NCBI GenBank assembly: GCA_024516035.1
Contig: CM044959.1
Span: forward strand, 9,553,665 to 9,617,664
DNA: 64,000 nt
Origin: Bactericera cockerelli
Taxonomy: Eukaryota > Arthropoda > Insecta > Hemiptera > Triozidae
Direction: 5' to 3'
The notes beneath the pieces are model-generated. The model had not been told where the DNA came from. It saw nothing but the letters and a program-made list of their open reading frames with translations, and did no database searches. Made by a program: the position numbers and the translations under genes. Shown here piece by piece: positions 44,201-51,093 of this stretch. Numbering within the stretch: position 1 is the stretch's first letter; every line of letters begins with the position of its first letter.

Positions 44201-47200
44201 TGGAATAATGGGACTTTAATTAGTACTAATCGGGCAGTTTAAATAAGGTGATATTATTATTATTATTAATCTAACTGTCTTATAGGATCAGGAAAATAAA
44301 AAAGCCAAATGGTACTTGATAATGTCCTTTTAATCAGGTGCGTGAAGATAGCACCCGACTTTTAATCGAACAGTTTGTTTCAGTTGTTTTAATTCATTTT
44401 GTCTTGTTTTGATTTCAGCCTTGATAGTCAGATTCCTCACCCGGAGATACATAGGAGAATATGACCACCAGTCAGGTATTTATTTTTTTTATTTACCACT
44501 TTATTCTTTTTACAAAACAATCATCAACAAATTTTAATAACACGATAAATTTTAAAAAAAACTTAGAAGTATGTACATTGTACAAAAAGAAATTAAGATC
44601 AATATTAATTTTTAATTACAATTGTTTTGTAATCCGGGGCGAAGTTAATGCCTCAGGCATTCTCTGCCACTTAACCCCGGCATTATAATAAAACTAGGCA
44701 GGTTACGTACCTACCCTTTGGGGTTACGCAGGTTACGTAAATCTCAAGATTTCATTCAGCTCTTTTTTTCGAGTCTGAACTTTCGACAAAGATTTAGCAA
44801 AAATTTGGGACAAAGAGATCACATCGTGACTAACACAAATATGATAACTTTGATTTTTTGTTTTATTGCAACGAAGAAAGCCTGTCAAAAACTCATCTTG
44901 AAAGAAAAAGTATTTACCCACCTAATCAACTGACTGTATTTATCTGAATTTCAGAATCGCGATACAAGAGTGAAGTGTTGGTTGATGGAGAAACAGTGCT
45001 GTTTGAAATTCTAGATACATGTCCAAAGGTAACCATGCAATCTCTTCCACCCAACCCAATGAGGGTTGGGTGGAAGAGATTGCCATAGGCAATAACCCTG
45101 CCCTTAGTTAGGACAAATGTTTTTATATATTTTCTATTCTTTTTCATTTTTATTATATAAATTGTTTCCATTTTTTTCATTGTTAAAATAATTATTTGTA
45201 TTGTAATAGTGTCCATTTATATCTAATAAAGTGTTGTATAATAATAATATTATATGCAACATTTTAAATAACTTTGCCATAAATAGTTAATGCTCAAGAA
45301 AGGTTGATGATGATTTTTTTAATAGACTTTCTTTTTATGGCACGATTCTTTCTGGAGTGAGCTCTTCCACCCAACCATGCTGATTTGAGTTTTAAGTATC
45401 TTAACTTCAGTGATGTGACGAGAACTCGTGTATTACTTCCGACACATTTCTAATATAAGAAGTATTTTTTATACTTAAATTGGTTTTTTATACTTAAATA
45501 GGTTTTTTATAGGTCCGCCAGTATTTTGTTGTATAAATAAATAAATGTGTCATATCGACGATGGCTGAAAATAAACACTATCTGACAGTTCTTAAGTAGG
45601 ATTTAGGAGTCCACCAATGACTTTGACTTTGATTAAAAAAAAAAAAGTTATCATATTTGTGTTATTCACTTTCGTGATATCACAACTACTCAAACTCGCT
45701 TTACTAAATCTACGCTGAAACCGGGACTTGAACCACCGACCTCCAGGTTACAAGTCCGCCGCCTTATCGATCAAGCTACTGAGGTCGGTTTTGACTTTGA
45801 TTTCAGTCCATAGAAGAGCTGCCTGGCAGGGATACGATTCACTGGGCCGACGGCGTCCTGCTTGTGTATGCAATAACAGATAGGGACTCATTCAACTATG
45901 TGAGACGAGTCAGAACATGTGCTGACTTCAGCAATCACTTGCCTCTGGTGCTGGTGGGCAACAAAGAAGATATGATTCATCTGCGACAAGTCAGCACGGA
46001 GGAAGGTGAGTTCTGGCTCAACCCTGGCTGGGTGAGGTTAATAACAGATAGGGACTCGTTCAACTATGTGAGGTGAGTCAGAACATGTGCTGACTTCAGC
46101 AATCACTTGCCTCTGGTGCTGGTGGGGAACAAAGAAGATATGATTCATCTGCGACAAGTCAGCACGGAGGAAGGTGAGTTGTGGCTCAACCCTGGCTGGG
46201 TGAGGTTAATAACAGATAGGGACTCATTCAACTATGTGAGGCGAGTCAGCACATGCGCTGACTTCAGCAATCACTTGCCTCTGGTGCTGATGGGCAACAA
46301 AGAAGATAAGCCAAAGCCAGCGTCGATGGCATGTTGAATACACCGGTTCCCTTCAGAACACCGAAGTTAAGCGACATCCAGCGAGGTTAAGACTTGGATG
46401 GGTGACCATTCAAATTCTAATTCTCGTGACGCTGGCTTTTCCCGGCCCCACTCAGGCTGGGTGAGGTCAATGTGAGTAGCAGGTTTGTGAGTTTCCTGCG
46501 AATGGAGGGTAAAACCCCCGTCGTGATATGACCATGGCAGTTGAAAGCGACGTTAAACCCAAAAAAAAAAAAAAAGAAGATATGATTCATCTGCGACAAG
46601 TCAGCACGGAGAAAGGTGAGTTAACCCTGGCTGGGTGAGGTTAATAACAGATAGGGACTCATTCAACTATGTGAGGCGAATCAGAACCTGTGCTGACTTC
46701 AGCAATCACTTGCCTCTGATGCTGGCGGGCAACAAAGAAGATATGATTCATCTGCGACAAGTCAGCACGGAGGAAGGTGAGGTTAATAACAGATAGGGAC
46801 TCATTCAACTATGTGGCGAGTCAGAACATGTGCTGACTTCAGCAATCACTTGCCTCTGGTGCTGGTGGGCAACAAAGAAGATATGATTCATCTGGGACAA
46901 GTCAGCACGGAGGAAGGTGAGTTGTGGCCCAACCCTGGCTGGGTGAGTTTGATAACAGATAGGGACTCATTCAACTATGTGAGGCGAGCCAGAAACTGTG
47001 CCGACTTCAGCAATCACTTGCCATTGGTGCAGGACGGAGGAAGGTGAGTTCTGGCCCAACCCTGGCTGGGCTCAGTTTTAAGTACATAATATCCAACTCA
47101 GTTTTAAGTACATAAAATCAACATACCTACTACACACAGGACACGGAAATAGCCCAGCACACAGTCATGTCTCATGTTCTGGGCGTTCAAGGAGTCCAAT

Positions 47201-47697
47201 ACCCATATCAATTCTTCATTGACATAACACCATGAAGGACACGGATGGTAAATAATAATAATAATATCGCCTTATTTATACTGCCCGATTAAGACTATTA
47301 AAGTCACAATATCCCAGCAGTAAGCCCAAGACATATTATTGTGTGGTAAAAATCCCAAACGGGAGGAAAACTTGTCATGTCCCGCTTGGTTTAGAACCCG
47401 CGACCTCTGGAATCTCTGGACTCACAGTATCTCTTATATCCAAGGTCAACTGTATTCGATTGAAGAACATCATGAATTTCACTTTCAGGCGAGATCCTGG
47501 GCAAAGATTTCGACTGCTCGTTCGAGGAGGTGGCGGCGGCGGAACAGGTGACGGAAGTGGCCGAAGTGTTTCACGAGCTGGCCCGAGAGGTGCTCGCCCA
47601 GAGGCGGAAGAACAAGCAGAGCCTGCTGGAGAGGATGCTGGGCAACAAGTCGCGGGGGGGCAAGGGGGGGGACAGCGGAGGGGCGGGCAAGGATTAG
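31716..47697 (+). CDS. Ras-like small GTPase, RERG/RASL11 type
   Basis: Five coding exons: 31716-31812, 44419-44475, 44955-45028, 45807-46005, 47489-47697 (211 aa). Ras-superfamily signalling protein of the RERG/RASL group, small GTP-binding proteins that lack the C-terminal CAAX lipidation motif. Visible: basic N-terminus, P-loop GAPGVGKS, LIVRFLTRRYIGEYD (switch I region), ILDTCPK in place of the usual DTAGQ, ADGVLLVYAITDRDSF, G4 motif VGNKED, RQVSTEEG, and the tail EVFHELAREVLAQRRKNKQ with a Gly/Lys-rich end. The start was chosen because it gives MTSNAIRGLRRKKSGLSEVK directly before the P-loop. The first intron is about 12.6 kb. Which member of RERG/RASL11/RASL12 it is cannot be decided here. 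Confidence 0.9.
31940..32190 (+). repeat. Family A SINE fragments
   Basis: 31945-31985 holds the tail words TTACTGCTGGAATAATGGG. 32125-32185 holds the head GTCTGTCCCGGTAGCTCAG. Both are partial. Confidence 0.7.
32190..32700. other. GTPase intron 1, nothing recognised
   Basis: AT-rich, with many short words around ATGCA (for example AATGCAC, TTAATGCA). No repeat or gene could be supported. Confidence 0.45.
32711..32850 (+). repeat. LINE-like 3' tail, GGTTGGGTGGAAGAG family (H)
   Basis: Starts AGTTGGGTGGAAGAGATTGC, with the small palindrome TTGCCATAGG(T/C)AA and CCCACCCTTTAGTTAGGACA. Related copies lie at 36368, 45063 and 49696, with inverted ones near 56135 and 60740-60945. Confidence 0.75.
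32908..33160 (+). repeat. tRNA-headed SINE, family E, with (TATTC)n tail
   Basis: Head CACTGGTAGTCAAGTGGTTA, GTCTTGTAATCC, TTGGTTCGAATC; tail TTTTTCCTCATTAATTTG, CACTGCTGGAGTAAAGGGAC and a TATTC microsatellite end. The last tail block resembles that of family A. Confidence 0.82.
33165..34130. other. GTPase intron 1, nothing recognised
   Basis: Mostly AT-rich. A deleted family B copy is visible at about 33228-33283 (GACCTCAGTAGCTTGATCGA joined to ACACAACTAATATGATAA). Nothing else recognised. Confidence 0.5.
34137..34362 (-). repeat. 5S rRNA-derived SINE (inverted)
   Basis: On the minus strand: CGTTGAATAAACCCGTTCTC, TGAAGTTAAGCAACGTCGAG, then the core GGGTGAGGTTAATGTGGGT, ATATGACCATGCAGTTG and an A-rich end. 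The 5S-like head is the most complete in the window. Confidence 0.88.
34405..35935 (+). repeat. Hairpin-ended repeat (ACTAGCGGG family) carrying a large (CA)n array
   Basis: Begins ACTAGCGGGTTACACCCGC. Contains the (CA)n block and two tandem units of about 185 bp (AAGAACGGCT at about 35310 and 35495), then CGCGGCGGGTGCCCCAG and GCATTTATATATATAGATC, the family end. Reading frames of Cys/Val over the CA block and the 138-codon frame over the tandem units are not convincing genes. Confidence 0.65.
34441..35241. repeat. (CA)n / CACACC microsatellite
   Basis: About 800 bp of CA dinucleotides with interspersed CCACAC, CATCACAC and CAAACACA variants. Confidence 0.97.
36368..36580 (+). repeat. LINE-like 3' tail, family H (complete tail)
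   Basis: GGTTGGGTGGAAGAGATT, TTGCCATAGGCAATAACC, CCGCCCTTTAGTTAGGACA, then an AT-rich stretch and ATCTAATAAAGAGTTGAATA with a final (AAT)n. It looks like the polyadenylated 3' end of a retroposon. Confidence 0.75.
36880..37390 (+). repeat. tRNA-headed SINE, family D, with RTE-type tail
   Basis: Head GGCCTTCGTGGCGTAACGG and GTTCGATCCCAGGTCGGAGC, linker, core ACTGGGTGAGGTTAATGTGG, then the tail AGGAAGGGCATCCAGACG, CCAAAACCAACCAACC and an (AAG)n end. The tail resembles 3' ends of RTE-clade LINEs. It is interrupted by the MITE at 37205-37354. Confidence 0.8.
37205..37354. mobile_element. piggyBac-type MITE, 150 bp, TTAA target
   Basis: Flanked by TTAA at 37201-37204 and 37355-37358. TIRs CACTTAGACGACCG and CGGTCGTCTAAATG. 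Two internal copies of the palindrome TGTACCACCGGTGGTACA. The uninterrupted host repeat at 5991-6010 confirms the borders. Confidence 0.9.
37405..37625 (-). repeat. tRNA-headed SINE, family E (inverted)
   Basis: Minus-strand head CACTGGTAGTCAAGTGGTTA, GTCTGGTAATCCAGGTAGCG, GGTTCGAATCCCACCC, then TTCATGAATTTTTCC and an (AAT)n end. Confidence 0.82.
37626..37960. other. GTPase intron 1, nothing recognised
   Basis: AT-rich; no gene or repeat could be named. Confidence 0.45.
37967..38500 (+). repeat. Cluster of family B pieces and a LINE-like tail
   Basis: Partial family B heads at 37972-38002 and about 38256-38310, a near-complete copy at 38045-38195 (TTAGTAAAGCAAGTTTGAC, TATGATAACTT), and a tail at 38340-38500 with GTGGCAGAGAATGCCTAAGG and AAATAAAGTCTTAATAATTA. 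The inverted relative of that tail is at 44500-44690. Confidence 0.7.
38520..39715. other. GTPase intron 1, mostly unrecognised
   Basis: 38690-38855 is an inverted copy of the dispersed repeat at 9833-10000 (GATCGGCACGAACGACCAT, GTTAAAGTGCCTAAC). The remainder is AT-rich, with no gene. Confidence 0.5.
39720..39885 (-). repeat. tRNA-headed SINE, family D (inverted, partial)
   Basis: Minus-strand GACTACTGCCCGTAGTCCAG head, linker ATGCTGTTCCCTCCGTACAT and core start CCAGGCTGGGTGAGG. Confidence 0.78.
39940..40219 (+). repeat. 5S rRNA-derived SINE, intact copy with TSD
   Basis: GCATGTTGAATACACCGGTT, CCGAAGTTAAGCG, GACTTGTATGGGTGACC (5S-like), then the core CAGGCTGGGTGAGGTCAATG and GTCGTGATATGACCATGG, and an A-rich tail. 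Flanking duplicates AAACACCTCGGC at 39928-39939 and 40220-40231. Confidence 0.9.
40531..40665 (+). repeat. tRNA-headed SINE, family A (partial)
   Basis: CTGTCCCGGTAGCTCAGTGA, GGGTACGAAACCCAGCCG, CCATTTGGGATTTTGACCAC; the tail is truncated. Confidence 0.8.
40775..42333. mobile_element. Long-TIR non-autonomous DNA transposon (TA target)
   Basis: Ends CAGGGTGGGGCAAAAGTCTG and its inverted copy (finishing GCCCCACCCTG at 42333), inside TA. The inverted arms extend several hundred bp (words GGTTTCCAGACTT, CGATACATTTTTGGAAAGG, GGCCCCGACATGGGGGCC on both sides), and the left arm contains its own nested inverted repeat. The centre holds (GA)n and ATCGATAT-rich DNA (41265-41880). No transposase frame. 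Confidence 0.85.
41265..41560. repeat. (GA)n / GATA-rich microsatellite
   Basis: Imperfect GAGAGA, AAAGAGAG and GATAGATAGAGATGGAGA units in the centre of the long-TIR element. It encodes only low-complexity frames. Confidence 0.9.
42340..42480 (+). repeat. Family F SINE tail
   Basis: CTCGGGGTCCACTCATACC, GAGGAAAAATGAGTAGC, GACTAGTGGCGGAATTATAG; the head is absent. It abuts the right end of the long-TIR element. Confidence 0.75.
42810..43391 (-). mobile_element. Internally deleted mariner/Tc1-like transposon
   Basis: TIRs CAGGGTGCGGCAGAGAAACT and the inverted copy ending at 43391, with TA on both sides. The transposase 5' half is deleted. TIR length is at least 30 bp with few mismatches. Confidence 0.88.
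42923..43270 (-). pseudogene. Mariner-like transposase, C-terminal remnant
   Basis: 115 codons with WFQQDGATAHTA (second catalytic Asp) and WPARSPDLAPCDFFLWGHLK (third catalytic Asp). There are 36 residues between those Asp by my count. The helix-turn-helix and first Asp are missing, so this is not a working transposase. It belongs to the IS630-Tc1-mariner superfamily; the subgroup is not decided. Confidence 0.88.
43488..43765 (+). repeat. tRNA-headed SINE, family D
   Basis: CGCCGTGGTGTGGCGGTTCA, AGTCCAGAGATCCTGAGTTC, linker TTCTCTTCCCTACAAACACG, and core AGGCTGGGTGAGGTTAATGT. Confidence 0.82.
44050..44270 (+). repeat. tRNA-headed SINE, family A (complete)
   Basis: CTGTTCCGGTAGCTCAGTGG, GTGGGTTCGAAACCCAGCC, ATTTGGGATTTTTACCAC, GTTACTGCTGGAATAATGG and an (ATT)n end; GTPase intron 1, 150 bp before exon 2. 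Confidence 0.85.
44419..44475 (+). CDS. GTPase exon 2 (switch I region)
   Basis: Acceptor GATTTCAG, donor GTATTT. Encodes ALIVRFLTRRYIGEYDHQS, matching the RERG-type segment directly after the P-loop. Confidence 0.9.
44500..44690 (-). repeat. LINE-like 3' tail (inverted)
   Basis: Minus-strand AAGTGGCAGAGAATGCCTGA, AACTTCGCCCCGGATTAC, followed by A/T-rich sequence; relative of the tail at 38340. Confidence 0.65.
44955..45028 (+). CDS. GTPase exon 3 (altered switch II)
   Basis: Acceptor AATTTCAG, donor GTAACC. Encodes SRYKSEVLVDGETVLFEIL followed by DTCPK. The canonical DTAGQ of Ras proteins is replaced, so the catalytic Gln and the switch II Gly are absent. Confidence 0.9.
45038..45250 (+). 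repeat. Perfect 20-bp inverted repeat and family H tail
   Basis: Arms 45038-45057 and 45063-45082 are exact inverted copies around a 5-base spacer. The second arm begins a family H tail (TTGCCATAGGCAATAACCC, ATCTAATAAAGTGTTG). The hairpin starts nine bases after the exon 3 donor site. Confidence 0.85.
45640..45792 (-). repeat. tRNA-headed SINE, family B (inverted)
   Basis: Minus-strand GACCTCAGTAGCTTGATCGA, GCGGACTTGTAACCTGGAGG, GGTTCAAGTCCCGGTTTCAG, AGTAAAGCGAGTTTGAG and an A-rich end. It is about 15 bp before the exon 4 acceptor. Confidence 0.87.
45807..46005 (+). CDS. GTPase exon 4 (G4 motif)
   Basis: Acceptor GATTTCAG, donor GTGAGT. Encodes SIEELPGRDTIHWADGVLLV, the NKED guanine-specificity motif in VLVGNKEDMI, and RQVSTEE. 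It is followed by partial tandem copies of its own 3' two-thirds. Confidence 0.92.
46027..47060 (+). pseudogene. Five partial tandem copies of GTPase exon 4
   Basis: Units restart at AATAACAGATAGGGAC near 46040, 46209, 46643, 46783 and 46950, repeating the last two-thirds of exon 4 plus about 30-35 bp after its donor. Copy 1 has a TGA made by one change (AGG TGA), copy 2 is split by a SINE, copy 3 is open, copy 4 has a deletion that shifts the frame, and copy 5 is truncated. They lack the first 30-odd codons of exon 4, so none can replace it. They are probably non-functional. Confidence 0.88.
46309..46572 (+). repeat. 5S-derived SINE inserted in an exon 4 copy
   Basis: Nearly identical to the copy at 39940: 5S head, shared core, poly(A). 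Flanked by AAAGAAGATA at 46299-46308 and 46573-46582. It splits the second pseudo-copy of exon 4. Confidence 0.92.
47250..47432 (-). repeat. tRNA-headed SINE, family A (inverted)
   Basis: AATAATAATATCGCCTTATT, TCCCAGCAGTAAGCCCAAG, AAAATCCCAAACGGGAGG, GCGACCTCTGGAATCTCTGG. The terminal tRNA head is replaced by GTPase intron sequence about 55 bp before exon 5. Confidence 0.8.
47489..47697 (+). CDS. GTPase last exon
   Basis: Acceptor CACTTTCAG. Encodes EILGKDFDCSFEEVAAAEQV, VFHELAREVLAQRRKNKQS, LLERMLGNK and a Gly/Lys-rich end (SRGGKGGDSGGAGKD), with stop TAG at 47695. No CAAX box, as expected for RERG-type proteins. GC-rich, and the source of the minisatellites downstream. Confidence 0.92.
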
Positions 47698-47990
47698 ACT
47701 GAGTCTCGCTTGTGGGCGGCAACAAGGATGCTGGGCGACAATGGAAACAGCAAGGGAGAGAGGAGGGGGGCAGCGCGAAGGGGGGGGGGGGGCAAGGATT
47801 AGACTGAGTCGCTTGTGGGCGGCAACAAGGATGCTGGGCGACAATGGAAACAGCAAGGGGGAGGGGGAAGGGCAAGGATTTGACTGAGTCGATTATGGGC
47901 AAAAAGGATACTGGGCGACAATGGAAACAACAAGGGGGAGGAGGGGGGCAAGGATTAGAAAGGATACTGAGCAACAAGGATGCTTTTTTT
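47686..47990 (+). repeat. Tandem copies of the GTPase stop-codon region
   Basis: Imperfect units of about 75-105 bp repeat GGGCAAGGATTAG (the last codons GKD and stop) followed by GACTGAGTC, GGCAACAAGGATGCTGGGCG and GACAATGGAAACA. G-rich runs are interspersed. Probably 3' UTR. Confidence 0.8.
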
Positions 47991-48162
47991 TTAAGGAAGA
48001 GGAGGTAAATCTTATAGAAATTCAAGACGAACACCAAAGACTGCCTGACTTTGATGAACAGTGTGAGTTTTGTAAGCGGAAATTAATGCTTAATACCCAC
48101 TAAAGTCCTCCTCTCCCACTAAGGACACTTGACCCCGGTACCGTTCATAAAACATTACTTCA

Positions 48163-48842
48163 TTGCTGAGCAACAAGGATGCTGAGCAAGAAGGATACTG
48201 AAAAACAGAGATGCTGAGCAAAAAGGATGCTGAGCAACAAGGATGCTGTGCAACAAGGATGCTGAGTAACAATGATGCTGGGCAACAAAGATGCTGATCA
48301 AAAAAGATGCTGAGCAACAAAGATGCTGGGCTACAAGGATGCTGTGCAACAAGGATGCTTGGGCAACAAAGATGTTGAGCAACAAGGATGCTGAGCAACT
48401 AGGATGCTGAGCAACAAGGATGCTGGGCAACAAAGATGCTGTGCAACAAGGATGCTTGGGCAACAAAGATGTTGAGCAACAAGGATGCTGGGCAACAAAG
48501 ATGCTGAGCAACATAGATGCTGAGCAACAAAGATGCTGGGCTACAAGGATGCTGTGCAACAAGGATACTTGGGCAACAAAGATGTTGAGCAACAAGGATG
48601 CTGAGCAACTAGGATGCTGAGCAACAAGGATGCTGGGCAACAAAGATGCTGTGCAACAAGGATGCTTGGGCAACAAAGATGTTGAGCAACAAGGATGCTG
48701 AGTAACAAGGATGCTGAGCAACTAGGATGATGAGCAACAAGGATGCTGGGCAACAAAAAAGCTGAGCAACAAAGATGCTGTGCAACAAAAAAGCTGAGCA
48801 ACAAAGATGTTGAGCAACAAGGATGCTGGGCAACAAGGATGC
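48163..48842 (+). repeat. 16-bp minisatellite (GAGCAACAAGGATGCT)
   Basis: Roughly 40 copies with variants GGGCAACAAAGATGCT and GTGCAACAAGGATGCT, organised in larger blocks of about 190 bp (48350-48540 resembles 48540-48740). Its consensus resembles ATGCTGGGCAACAAG in the last GTPase exon. Ser/Cys/Leu or Asn/Lys reading frames here are repeat artefacts. Confidence 0.95.
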
Positions 48843-48955
48843 TTTAACCTCGCCCCTTGGTTCACTACATATTCTATTGTGTTTTATTTTTTCATGTCCT
48901 ATTTGATGGATGTATGTAGTTGACCAATAAAGTGTTATATAATAATAATAACAAC
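48842..48955 (+). repeat. Family H-like 3' tail
   Basis: AACCTCGCCCCTTGG, TTTTTTCATGTCC and CAATAAAGTGTTATATAAT with (AAT)n. It could supply a poly(A) signal for the GTPase transcript. Confidence 0.6.
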
Positions 48956-48995
48956 TCAAGGCGGAGCAAGGGACACAGCGCTGGGGTGGGGCAAG

Positions 48996-49185
48996 GATTA
49001 GCCAGCGTCGATGAATACACCAGTGCTCAGTGTTCTCAAATTCGAAACCTCGCCTCGTGATGCTGGCTATTCCAGTCCCTACTCAGGCTGGGTGAGGACG
49101 TGAGGTTAATTTAAATATCTTGTATGTGAGTTCCCAGCAAATCAAACTCTTGTTTCATTCGCGTTAAACCAAAATTAAAATAAAT
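48996..49185 (+). repeat. 5S-derived SINE, degenerate
   Basis: GCCAGCGTCGATGAATACACC with an internal deletion, then GTGATGCTGGCTATTCCAG, CTCAGGCTGGGTGAGG and GCGTTAAACCAAAATTAAAA. Confidence 0.8.
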
Positions 49186-49414
49186 AATTAGACTGAGTCG
49201 CTTATGGACAGATGAGCTGTGTTCTCATTTCCTAAATGTCTTCCAGGTGCGTGGTCAGAACGTCACGTGATCAATTTTCACCAATCACAGAGCTCCAAAT
49301 TGATCGCGTGACCTTACATCCACATGAGCTTGGACAAAGCAGGAGGATGTCTACCCAGCTATAAATAAGGAGTAGACAGGGAGTAGACCAGCAGTCTGAC
49401 TGATAATTATAAAT

Positions 49415-49568
49415 AAAAGTTGTTATCATATTAAATTTGTGTTTTAACTTTCGTGGTATCACATCTACTCAAACTCGCTTTACTAAATCTACGCTGAAAC
49501 CGGGACTTGAACCACCGACCTCCAGGTTACAAGTCCGCCGTCTTATAGATCAAGCTACTGAGATCGTT
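49415..49568 (-). repeat. tRNA-headed SINE, family B (inverted)
   Basis: Same as the copy at 45640: minus-strand CTCAGTAGCTTGATCTATAA, GGTTCAAGTCCCGGTTTCAG, AGTAAAGCGAGTTTGAG, ATGATAACTTT. Confidence 0.87.
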
Positions 49569-49695
49569 GAGGATTATAAATAAGTTAGTAGTAAGACAAC
49601 AGCATTCTGTCTGGGAGAATATAAACAAAGAGCAGATAAGAAGTCTGACTAAAGGACTATAATACAAAATACAATACAACACAAAACTCAACACA

Positions 49696-50062
49696 AGGGT
49701 TGGGTGGAATAGGTTGCCATAGGGAATAAGAGATTGCCCTATAGTTAGGACATCTGTATATAATTTATTTGTTATCTATCTCTTCTGTTTTTGTTTATAC
49801 TATTCTAGATTTTGTATTTTAATTTTGATGATAATTTTCTTTATAATAATAATAACACTCTTTAGTGAAAAACCTACCCACCAGAGCGAGGTTGATGCTC
49901 AAAGCATTTTCTATCACCTAACCCTCAGAGTCTTATTATTATGCAGTCACAAACTCAAATTAATGAGGAAAAATTCATGCACTGGGTGGGATTCGAACCA
50001 ACGGGTCCCTAAGCATCCTGGATTACCAGACTAGCGCGTTAACCACTTGACTAACAATGCAC
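49696..50062. repeat. Family H tail (+) then inverted family E SINE
   Basis: 49696-49815: GGGTTGGGTGGAATAGGTTG, CCCTATAGTTAGGACATC. 49843-50062, minus strand: TGTTAGTCAAGTGGTTAACG, GTCTGGTAATCCAGG, GGTTCGAATCCCACCC, GCATGAATTTTTCCTC. Confidence 0.78.
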
Positions 50063-50478
50063 ATTGTGCATAAGTCCTACTAATAAAGAGTTACATGATA
50101 AAAACTCTGTTTATCTTGCAATGAGCTAAAGAGTAACTTAACTCTCAGTCTTACCAAGTCTCATTTATTGGTGTACATTAATAGTATAAATATGTATAAT
50201 ATGTATAATTAAATATAAAGAAATAAAGAGGAAGTTATGATTATTAATATTATTCAATTCTTTATTATATAATAAGACATATGTACAGTACAAATGAGCA
50301 TTATTCAAATAGTTCTAACTTTCTTGTCCCTGGGTGATATCACCAAGACAGCTATATGTTTGACAATTTTTTTTTTTTCGTAATTACTGCTGGGGTTAAT
50401 AAGGAATATGATGACACAAAAAAATATTTCGTTCTACCAAAATTTATCATAATTTTTTTTAATTGTTTAGGCCCAAAA

Positions 50479-51093
50479 TCATTACCGTCCTCTGTCCCTG
50501 AGCATATTTTTTTTACATATTTCTATTTTTTTTTATTTATATAGTATATTGTTTTACTCAACTATCGTTTCATTTTACAACAATTCTATTTCACTTCAAG
50601 AAGCATAAGGTGAAATCATAAAAAAAGGTTTTCCATCTTTATAATGATAACTTGAAAACTGTCCCTCAGTTTCAATATCATCACCGTCCGCATTTTTTGA
50701 ATGCACCAAAAAAACTGAACAGGATAGAACAAGTTGATACAAGTTCTCTAGGAATCATCTCCCAACCGACCTCAGTTGTCTAGAAGTTACGGAAGTGAGA
50801 AGTTGTGCGTGTCGATTTTTGTACGATGTGTTCAATCTGGTAAGTCATGATTTAATTTTTTACATGATCATTACCGTCTGCCATTTTATTTTTTAAGACG
50901 TGCATGTATGTTTTCATTTTTTTAAACAAATAAATAGTGCCTAATAACTTACATATTTTACTGTTTTTTTTACATTTTAAATCTATTCGAAAAAAATTTA
51001 AAAAAATATTTTCGTAAAAATTGTCATCACCATCCGCATCATTACCGTCCAACTCAATATCGGACGGTAATGACCCAACTCGGACGGTGATGA
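50479..51093. repeat. Left subterminal motif array TCATTACCGTCC
   Basis: Copies or one-to-two-base variants at 50479, 50678, 50868, 51024 and 51039 on plus, and at 51062 and 51082 inverted (GGACGGTAATGA, GGACGGTGATGA). Two more inverted copies sit in the duplicate at 51674 and 51694. Confidence 0.8.

Noticed and set aside
39940..46572. 5S rRNA genes
   Set aside because: The 5S-like part is internally deleted and always joined to the SINE core and an A tail with target duplications.
48090..48959. Long Ser/Cys/Leu/Gln/His-rich minus-strand frames
   Set aside because: The 16-bp minisatellite gives a 16-residue periodic frame over every three units; nothing suggests a real protein.
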